Source of the DNA: Deferribacteres bacterium | GTDB taxonomy: Bacteria > Zhuqueibacterota > Zhuqueibacteria > Zhuqueibacterales > Geothermadaptataceae | Length of the DNA stretch: 40,239 nt | NCBI GenBank assembly: GCA_020633655.1 | Contig: JACKDF010000016.1 | Span: 1-40,239, forward strand | Reading direction: 5' to 3' | Shown here: positions 35,034-40,239 of the stretch, piece after piece | Layout of the letters: every line of letters starts with the position of its first letter | How positions within the stretch are numbered: the first letter of the stretch is position 1 | Program-made: the position numbers and the translations under genes | Notes under the pieces: generated by a model | The model's database searches: none | What the model was told of the DNA's origin: nothing | What the model saw: the letters and a program-made list of their open reading frames with translations, nothing else

Positions 35034-36335
35034 TTATTTTTGCTTTTCGAGATCTTTACGATTGACTTTTTTCTCTTTTACTTTTTGTCTTTCCGTAAGA
35101 AACGAGAGAACTTTCTGTTCAAAAACATCTGCCTCAACATCTTCCATTTGATGCGGATTTTTTTTCATCTGCTTTAACAGAAGCTTCCTATCGATTCCGC
35201 GATCCAAGGCGTATTCATTTATAAAAGCCTCGACATCGGTCTCATCTACTGTAATATCGTGCTCTGCGGCAATTTTCTTACGAATTAATCGCCATTTTAA
35301 ATTAAAAATGGCGCCGTCACGATATTGTTCCTTGATTAACTTTTCATCAAATTGTTCTTCTTCCCCCTCACGAAGCCGGGCACGCATATCTTTAATAATC
35401 GCTTCAAGATAAAATTTCACCATTCCTTCCGGAAGCTCAAATTTATTCTCTGCAATCAATTTTTCGATTATGCTGTGATAAAATCCTTTATCCAGCTCCT
35501 TTTGTGTATTTTTTTGAATTCGTCGCTCCAGCTCTTTTTTCAGATCTTCGAGAGTTTCGTAATCACCAGCATCTTTTGCTAATTCATCATCAATTTCTGG
35601 TAGATTTTGTGCTTGGATATCCTTGACTGTCACTTCAAATTTTATAACTTGTGTATCTGCTGATTCGTCTCCGGAAGGAGCGGTCACTGAAATCACCCGT
35701 TTTTCATCTATCGCAATACCAAGCAACTGTTTACCGACTTCAGATAATTTACCGTCTTCATCTTTTAACTTAAGAAAACGGTTTTCGAGTTTTTTCCCTA
35801 TTATCGGAATACCGGTATCATTCAATTCCTGAAGATCGGCGCTGACAAAATGATCTTCTTCAGCCATTCCCTCCACTTTCTCCCAGGTACCATGATCTTG
35901 ACGAATCTGCTCGAGAGCTTCGTTCATATCGTCGTCAGTTACCTCGTACATCCTGCGGTCTAACTTAAAATTCTCATATTTTGCAAGCTCAAACTCAGGT
36001 TCTACTTCAACTTCATAAAAAACAGTTAATACTCCACCAGGGGTGTAATCCATGTTTTTTATTGCAGCAGGGGCAGCAATTTTCAAATCTTCCTGTACAG
36101 CCCCTCGCTGAAACAACACGGGCAATAATTTTTCAATTACCTCTGCCTCGAGGCCAGGACCGTATAATTTTTTAACAATAGAAAGCGGAACTTTGCCCTT
36201 GCGGAAACCTTCAAGCTTCACTTTTTTCTGGGCATCTTTTAACGATTTTTCGAATTCCGGAGCGAGCTCTTCCTGTGGAACGATAATTTCCACATCACGA
36301 AGACAGTTTTCTTTTGCTGTAACCTGGACTTGCAA
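35034..36335 (-). CDS. tig: Trigger factor (ribosome-associated chaperone, peptidyl-prolyl isomerase)
   Basis: 433-residue trigger factor that binds the ribosomal exit tunnel through its N-terminal domain and shields nascent chains. The ribosome-binding signature FRKGKVPLSIVKKLYG lies near residues 42-57 (GFRKGK). The FKBP-like PPIase domain covers about 140-230 and is divergent. The C-terminal helical arms hold MVKFYLEAII and IDETD-like segments and end in a Lys-rich tail. The start is a TTG at 36335, with AGGAG five bases upstream; the frame reaches 23 codons further with no ribosome-binding site and no family similarity. It leads the tig-clpP-clpX group and follows the tRNA-Leu. Confidence 0.94.
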   Translation of the reverse strand: MQVQVTAKENCLRDVEIIVPQEELAPEFEKSLKDAQKKVKLEGFRKGKVPLSIVKKLYGPGLEAEVIEKLLPVLFQRGAVQEDLKIAAPAAIKNMDYTPGGVLTVFYEVEVEPEFELAKYENFKLDRRMYEVTDDDMNEALEQIRQDHGTWEKVEGMAEEDHFVSADLQELNDTGIPIIGKKLENRFLKLKDEDGKLSEVGKQLLGIAIDEKRVISVTAPSGDESADTQVIKFEVTVKDIQAQNLPEIDDELAKDAGDYETLEDLKKELERRIQKNTQKELDKGFYHSIIEKLIAENKFELPEGMVKFYLEAIIKDMRARLREGEEEQFDEKLIKEQYRDGAIFNLKWRLIRKKIAAEHDITVDETDVEAFINEYALDRGIDRKLLLKQMKKNPHQMEDVEADVFEQKVLSFLTERQKVKEKKVNRKDLEKQK

Positions 36336-36448
36336 AACAACTCCTATGTTTAAAGTGAAGTGCGAATATAAACGACTATAAATATAACAAAAACGGGCAT
36401 ACAATGCCCGTAGAAAATGTGCCAGTGGTCATAAAAATTACGTAACAT

Positions 36449-36531
<83 letters not shown>

Positions 36532-36739
36532 TTTAAGAACTATTTTAGCCTGAAATTCGATGGCAATTAAACAAATTTTCTGCAATTATAAAAGTTCTGC
36601 TACTCTTTTCAAATTACAAGTTTGTACTATAAATCACCATATTTAATAAAAAAAGGCTTTTCTCCCGGCCGAATTCATCGTTCTGAAAGAACTGCAAATA
36701 TAGAAAACCAACCCTTGAAAGTCAATAACAATCAAAGCC

Positions 36740-36765
36740 AAAAAAAAGCCCCGAAAAATCGGGGC
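36740..36765 (-). terminator. Rho-independent terminator after the 187-aa exported protein
   Basis: On the minus strand, GCCCCGA, a four-base loop and TCGGGGC are followed by at least seven T. The seven-base-pair GC-rich stem lies 43 bases after the stop codon at 36809. It isolates the exported-protein gene from the tRNA-Leu and tig downstream. Confidence 0.92.
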
Positions 36766-36808
36766 TCGTTCAGTTCACTTTTGTCTCTTTAAGGCATTAA
36801 TTGGAATA

Positions 36809-37372
36809 TCATTCGCTATCAGCAGAAACTAGGGGAAGTTGTTTGTTCTCGTCATCATAACGAACATACAATGGTGCATTAATATCGAACCATCCTGGCA
36901 GCAGGAAAACAGCTTGGTGCGTATCACCATTTTTCATTTCTCCACCAAATGGTTCATTTTCGCTAAGCCGTATGACATCCTTTTCCGGCTCAAGACTATC
37001 TGCTGACCATGATTTTCCATTTTGAATAAATTTGATCTTATAGGGATCAAAATAAATCGCCATGTTTGGTGCAGGAGATACTGAAAATGTCAGGGGAACA
37101 ACATCATGCCCAACCATTTTTACTACACGATTGCTAAAAGTGGATTTGTGTGCTATAAGCATCGTGAGTTTTAAAGCCTTGCTCATATCATCACGAACGA
37201 TGTAAGCAGTTACACCATCTTTTTTGACGAGTCGGCCCACACTTTTCGTGTAAGCACTTTGTGCAATGGCATCGCTGACTGGCAAGAGCAAGACAGCAAC
37301 AATTCCAATCGATAAAAAATATTTAAAATTTCCAGCAAACCATGCTTTTAAGTTAATTTCAGATTTATTCAT
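36809..37372 (-). CDS. Exported protein of unknown function
   Basis: 187-residue protein that I do not recognise. A hydrophobic segment at 18-31 followed by PVSDAIA-QS gives a signal peptide with cleavage near 37. The mature 150 residues look beta-rich, with KFIQNGKSWS and PEKDVIRLSENEPFGG in the middle, and no cysteine, repeat or lipobox. Length and compactness suggest a small periplasmic or secreted beta-sandwich. A near-perfect AAAGGAGGTG lies before the ATG, suggesting strong translation. It is probably a single-gene transcript: 320 bases upstream separate it from the roadblock gene, and a strong terminator follows it. Confidence 0.75.
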   Translation of the reverse strand: MNKSEINLKAWFAGNFKYFLSIGIVAVLLLPVSDAIAQSAYTKSVGRLVKKDGVTAYIVRDDMSKALKLTMLIAHKSTFSNRVVKMVGHDVVPLTFSVSPAPNMAIYFDPYKIKFIQNGKSWSADSLEPEKDVIRLSENEPFGGEMKNGDTHQAVFLLPGWFDINAPLYVRYDDENKQLPLVSADSE

Positions 37373-37692
37373 AACACACCTCCTTTAAATAAGTGCGAAT
37401 GTAGCTAGCGGTATATGAAATCTGACCAATTAATTTACAAGGAGTATGCCAAAAACAAATCAAGCAAAAAACAAACACTTTACTTATTGTTTTTAATAAA
37501 TTAAAAAGGCTCTATTCATTAGATAAAGGCTAGTTGAAAATTGTGTATCAGATGTACACTGTCTCACATCGGACGTTTTTCAGATATTGTAATAGAGGTG
37601 GATAAACGAAGCAATTTGAGTTGAAAAGATGTGTCTATTGAAAAGTGACTACCGGTTATATCTGACACATTGGGATTGCTTGAGCTCGCAAT
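37373..37692. promoter_or_regulatory. 320-base intergenic region with small palindromes and a degenerate sigma-54-like site
   Basis: No gene seen. At 37436-37451 (minus) the sequence TGGCATACTCCTTGTA has the -24 box and ten-base GG/GT spacing of a sigma-54 promoter, but the conserved -12 GC is GT, so it is weak. Inverted repeats occur at 37629-37635/37664-37670 (ATGTGTC and GACACAT) and at 37674-37679/37688-37693 (GATTGC and GCAATC). The latter overlaps the stop of the upstream roadblock gene and lacks a T-run, so it is not a clear terminator. Confidence 0.4.
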
Positions 37693-38085
37693 CTATTCTT
37701 CATTAAATTCAAAACTATTTATCATTCGTTGCAAGTCGTTCGTGTATCTGCGGTAAGTTTTGTGAGGTGCAACAACGGCTGCTAAAACGACATTTTGTCC
37801 AAAAGCCGTAAAAAAGCGAAAAATGATTTTGCGGAAGTTATCACCTTCCATAAAGACTTCTTTAAGTCGCTGAATTTTACCCAATGTATTTGCAAGTCTT
37901 TTTACGTCATTTAAAATAAGTGAAATTTCAGCTAATCTTTCTTCATCCAATGGATCGTCGGAATGAGCTTTTGCCAGGTAGAGCCCTTCCTCAGAAAACA
38001 GATATACAGCTTCATAACTCCCAAATTTTACGATGTCCCTCATTCGGGTTTCAATTTCGACTTGTGGCGCAGCTGATTGTATCAT
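37693..38085 (-). CDS. Roadblock/LC7-like protein downstream of MglA
   Basis: 130-residue cytoplasmic protein with the alpha/beta pattern of the roadblock/LC7 (longin-type) superfamily. It has a beta-strand VYLFSEEGLYLA (about 27-38), then a helix and an amphipathic helix DVKRLANTLGKIQRLKEVFMEG. These domains act as regulators, including GAPs, of Ras-like GTPases, as MglB does for MglA. The similarity is at fold-pattern level and weaker than for the upstream partner. SD AAGGAT precedes the ATG at 38085. It starts 11 bases after the MglA stop, so the two are co-translated. The GTPase between two such proteins suggests a three-gene switch. Confidence 0.6.
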   Translation of the reverse strand: MIQSAAPQVEIETRMRDIVKFGSYEAVYLFSEEGLYLAKAHSDDPLDEERLAEISLILNDVKRLANTLGKIQRLKEVFMEGDNFRKIIFRFFTAFGQNVVLAAVVAPHKTYRRYTNDLQRMINSFEFNEE

Positions 38086-38096
38086 CTTGCAAATCC

Positions 38097-38681
38097 TTAT
38101 ACAGTTTCATGTACATGGGAAATTGTACTCTGAATTGCTAATTTCAACGTTTCCAAAACACCAGCTCCTCGGGAAGCTATGGCAGGTATTGTTGGCACAT
38201 TGAGAAAATTAAGTTTTTCTTGTAACTCTGCAGTGGCACTTGCACTCGCCAGATCCTGTTTATTCAATTGCAATATCCAGGGAAAATACTCCAGACTGTG
38301 ATCTTCTCGATTCAAATTTTGTTCAAGGTCGAGCAAAGATTCGAGATTATCATCCATACGGTCGCGCTGTGAATCGGCGACAAAAACAACACCGTCAACA
38401 CTGCGCAGGATGATGCGTCTGCTTTCAGTATAGTAAATTTGCCCAGGAATTGTGTAGAGATTAAACTTGGGTCGCAAACCTTTTATATTTCCAAATTCGA
38501 CTTGCAGAAAATCGAAATAAAGTGTTCGCTCTTCCCGCGTTTTCAACGTGACGAGCTCTCCGCGACATGCGGGACTGATTTGAGAATAGATATATTCCAG
38601 ATTCGTCGTTTTGCCGCTCAAACCAGGACCATAATAGACGATTTTCAGGTTGATCTCTTTTTGTGCCCAGTTAATAAACAC
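38097..38681 (-). CDS. mglA: MglA-like small Ras-family GTPase
   Basis: 194-residue small GTPase of the MglA family. P-loop GPGLSGKTT is at 18-26, and TIPGQIYY at 77-84 stands where Ras has DTAGQ, the hallmark of MglA-type GTPases. VDGVVFVADSQ is at 95-105, G4 NKQDL at 140-144 and G5 is ASRG. In Myxococcus MglA controls cell polarity and motility together with MglB. I start at the GTG at 38681, which gives MFINWAQKEIN, close to known MglA starts. A TTG two codons upstream overlaps the stop of the preceding roadblock gene. The 3' end adjoins a second roadblock-like gene. Confidence 0.9.
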   Translation of the reverse strand: MFINWAQKEINLKIVYYGPGLSGKTTNLEYIYSQISPACRGELVTLKTREERTLYFDFLQVEFGNIKGLRPKFNLYTIPGQIYYTESRRIILRSVDGVVFVADSQRDRMDDNLESLLDLEQNLNREDHSLEYFPWILQLNKQDLASASATAELQEKLNFLNVPTIPAIASRGAGVLETLKLAIQSTISHVHETV

Positions 38682-38683
38682 AA

Positions 38684-39196
38684 TCAATCTTTCTTAAAGG
38701 AAGCATCAAATGCATTACCCAGTAAATCTGAAAACTCATTATCAAATATTGCAGCGGATGCTTTTTCCTGGGTTTTCGCCTTCTCTAAAATTTCGTGGAG
38801 CTGTTTCACTGCCCGATTTGCATAAATTCTTAACATGCCAAGAGCAATGGATTTACTAATTGCTATGGTCAATAAATATTCATAACCAACATTACAGAGA
38901 TAAATATTATATCGCTCACCTTCCAGAAAAAGAAAACGAAAGCCATCTTTTTCACCCAACATGCGTGCCATTTCCGCCGTTGCAGCAAAATTCGCGGCAG
39001 CAAGCGTGGATAACGAGGATAAATCGATTGCTCGCTGATTCCCAGCACTCGTAATAGGAATACCACTAGTCTCGCAGAAAATTGCCAGCTCCGCTCTTAT
39101 CGATACTTCCAGGTCCTTGAGCACCGCAGAAATTTCATTAAAAATTTCTGTTGAGAGCATAATTTGATTTGTGGGAAGTTTATCCTTGTTGAACAT
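38684..39196 (-). CDS. Roadblock/LC7-domain protein (MglB-like)
   Basis: 170-residue protein with the roadblock/LC7 fold pattern. LKDLEVSIRAELAIFCETSGIPITSAG (about 27-53) resembles the first strand pair. The helix with STLAAANFAATAEMARMLGE follows, then FRFLFLEGERYNIYLCNVG and LLTIAISKSIALGMLRIYA. These are typical of MglB and other GTPase regulators. A GGAGG at the right distance fixes the ATG at 39196. A longer frame to 39211 lacks support. Its stop overlaps the MglA start region, so translation is coupled. The C-terminal extension of about 35 residues is not part of the core fold. Confidence 0.8.
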   Translation of the reverse strand: MFNKDKLPTNQIMLSTEIFNEISAVLKDLEVSIRAELAIFCETSGIPITSAGNQRAIDLSSLSTLAAANFAATAEMARMLGEKDGFRFLFLEGERYNIYLCNVGYEYLLTIAISKSIALGMLRIYANRAVKQLHEILEKAKTQEKASAAIFDNEFSDLLGNAFDASFKKD

Positions 39197-39257
39197 ATGT
39201 TGCCTCCACAACAGGCTTAAAATATATTATTGATGATTTTAAAATTTGAGAACCTTT

Positions 39258-39986
39258 TTACTGACCAGTAGATAATCTTTCAGCAAGATATACAGGCAGC
39301 CCTCGCTCAATGATCTTCTTCTGCGTTTTACTCATGTCATACCGTACACGTTTTAACTCAAATTCGCAAACAGAAGTGTCAAAAATTGCATATGCAGCAC
39401 GTGGATCGAGGTCACGAGGTTGGCCTACGCTACCAATATTGATAATATATTGCTTGTCTTTCTGCAACTCAAGTTCAAATTTGCGAATTACAGATACAGT
39501 TTCGTCATAATTTTTTTCAAGAATGATAGGAACATGGGAGTGACCAACAAAGCAGCAAATGCCCTGAATATAATTAAAATTATCTGAGGCATCATCAACG
39601 GAGAGAATGTAGTTCCATGCTTCAGGTCGTGCTGGTGAGGCATGAACAAGAGTGAAATTTTCTTCTTTTGCAACGAGAGGCAATGTATGCAGAAATTCAA
39701 GAGAGGTCTGGCTAAGTTGAACTTTCGTCCATTCAACAGATTTCTTGGCAAAATCATTAAAAAAGCGAGTATCAATCAAACCTAAAATAGCATGATCATG
39801 ATTTCCCGCTATGGTATATTTTGTGTTCGTGCGAACGAGTTCAACGCATTTATCAGGATCGGGACCATAACCAATGAGGTCACCAAGGCATAAAATGTCA
39901 TCTACTTTTGCTTTTTCAAGTTCAGATAAAACGGCTTCCAATGCTTCAAGATTTGCATGAATATCCGAAATGAGTCCGTATCGCAT
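39258..39986 (-). CDS. Metallophosphoesterase (YfcE/MJ0936-like)
   Basis: 242-residue calcineurin-like phosphoesterase. The metal and catalytic residues are clear: D8 and H10 (ISDIHAN), D36 (GDLIGYGPDP), N62 and H63 (GNHDH), an H in VHASP, and H-x-H in VGHSHVP. This form, with DLIGYGPDP, is typical of single-domain bacterial phosphodiesterases related to YfcE and to diadenosine tetraphosphatase-like enzymes; the true substrate cannot be told from sequence. SD AAGGATG is nine bases before the ATG at 39986. It lies 31 bases after the MFS gene stop and 61 bases before the roadblock gene start, so co-transcription is likely. Confidence 0.9.
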   Translation of the reverse strand: MRYGLISDIHANLEALEAVLSELEKAKVDDILCLGDLIGYGPDPDKCVELVRTNTKYTIAGNHDHAILGLIDTRFFNDFAKKSVEWTKVQLSQTSLEFLHTLPLVAKEENFTLVHASPARPEAWNYILSVDDASDNFNYIQGICCFVGHSHVPIILEKNYDETVSVIRKFELELQKDKQYIINIGSVGQPRDLDPRAAYAIFDTSVCEFELKRVRYDMSKTQKKIIERGLPVYLAERLSTGQ

Positions 39987-40017
39987 TATTCGCTACATCC
40001 TTGTATATCATTTATTT

Positions 40018-40239
40018 TTAATTCATTTTTGCAATTTTAATGCCTTCTTCTACATCGACCTTCATCAATAAATATCCACCGACGATAAAGAACAGCAACA
40101 ATACTGCAATTCCAGCCCGCTGTGATGCAAAAATCAGTGTTAATTTTCCTAATAAAAGCGGTCCTAAAAATGCCGTGGCTTTGCCGGAAAAAGCATAAAA
40201 TCCGAAGAATTCAGAGTCTTTTTTTAATGGGACAAATCG
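40018..40239 (-). CDS. MFS transporter, C-terminal fragment (UMF1/Atg22-like)
   Basis: The last 73 codons of a gene entering from the right edge. The visible part reads VPLKKDSEFFGFYAFSGKA, then TAFLGPLL and a transmembrane helix at about 44-58 (AVLLLFFIVGGYLLM), ending EGIKIAKMN. The EFFGFYAFSGKATAFLGP block is characteristic of the UMF1 family of major facilitator transporters. The substrate is unknown and the rest of the protein is outside the window. Confidence 0.75.
   Translation of the reverse strand, partial: RFVPLKKDSEFFGFYAFSGKATAFLGPLLLGKLTLIFASQRAGIAVLLLFFIVGGYLLMKVDVEEGIKIAKMN

Noticed and set aside
40030..40045. Sigma-54-like match (AGGCATTAAAATTGCA, minus) before the metallophosphoesterase
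   Set aside because: GG/GC spacing is right, but the first base of the -24 box is wrong and the site lies inside the MFS coding sequence, where EGIKIA constrains the bases. Probably chance, though its distance to the gene start is suitable.

Overview
The window is 40.2 kb of chromosomal DNA from a Gram-negative bacterium. A TonB-dependent receptor carrying a SusC-type N-terminal domain sits next to a secreted protein with a type IX secretion (T9SS) C-terminal signal, a PorV/PorQ-like protein and a GWxTD-domain protein. This combination, with an IleRS of the GxHH subtype and modest GC content, points to the Fibrobacterota-Chlorobiota-Bacteroidota (FCB) superphylum, probably a lineage such as Calditrichota, KSB1 or Marinimicrobia. 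That placement is inferred from gene content. Nearly all genes lie on the minus strand; the one plus-strand gene is at 8772-11264.

Region 1 (1-8598, minus) is housekeeping. In transcription order it holds folC, yggS, yggT, divIVA, punA, ileS, a DksA/TraR zinc-finger protein, lspA and the start of an RluD-type pseudouridine synthase. Region 2 (8599-16821) is an envelope module. A plus-strand TonB-dependent receptor converges on a minus-strand cluster of a GWxTD protein, a lipoprotein, a second receptor and another lipoprotein. A 629-base intergenic region (16822-17450) holds a long nested imperfect palindrome and a strong terminator.

Region 3 (17451-25995, minus) is a second envelope operon. 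It encodes a possible 35-aa leader peptide, a lipoprotein, a 1013-aa receptor, an 1142-aa T9SS-type secreted protein and a PorV/PorQ-like protein, and it ends at the terminator. Upstream is a textbook sigma-54 (-24/-12) promoter with clustered GTGCAAT motifs where activator sites are expected. The next gene upstream encodes an NtrC-family sigma-54 activator with no histidine kinase beside it. An equally good sigma-54 promoter lies just before the plus-strand receptor at 8772. I read this as a small sigma-54-controlled outer-membrane and secretion regulon, and it is the most interesting feature of the window.

Region 4 (26479-36531, minus) holds the activator, a short SerA-type dehydrogenase, a class V aminotransferase, engB, lon, clpX, clpP, tig and tRNA-Leu(UAG), a classical protein quality-control cluster. 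Its ClpP has Asn where the catalytic Asp is expected. Region 5 (36532-40239, minus) holds an unrecognised exported protein with its own terminator. It is followed by a roadblock - MglA GTPase - roadblock cluster, a metallophosphoesterase and the C-terminal end of an MFS transporter.
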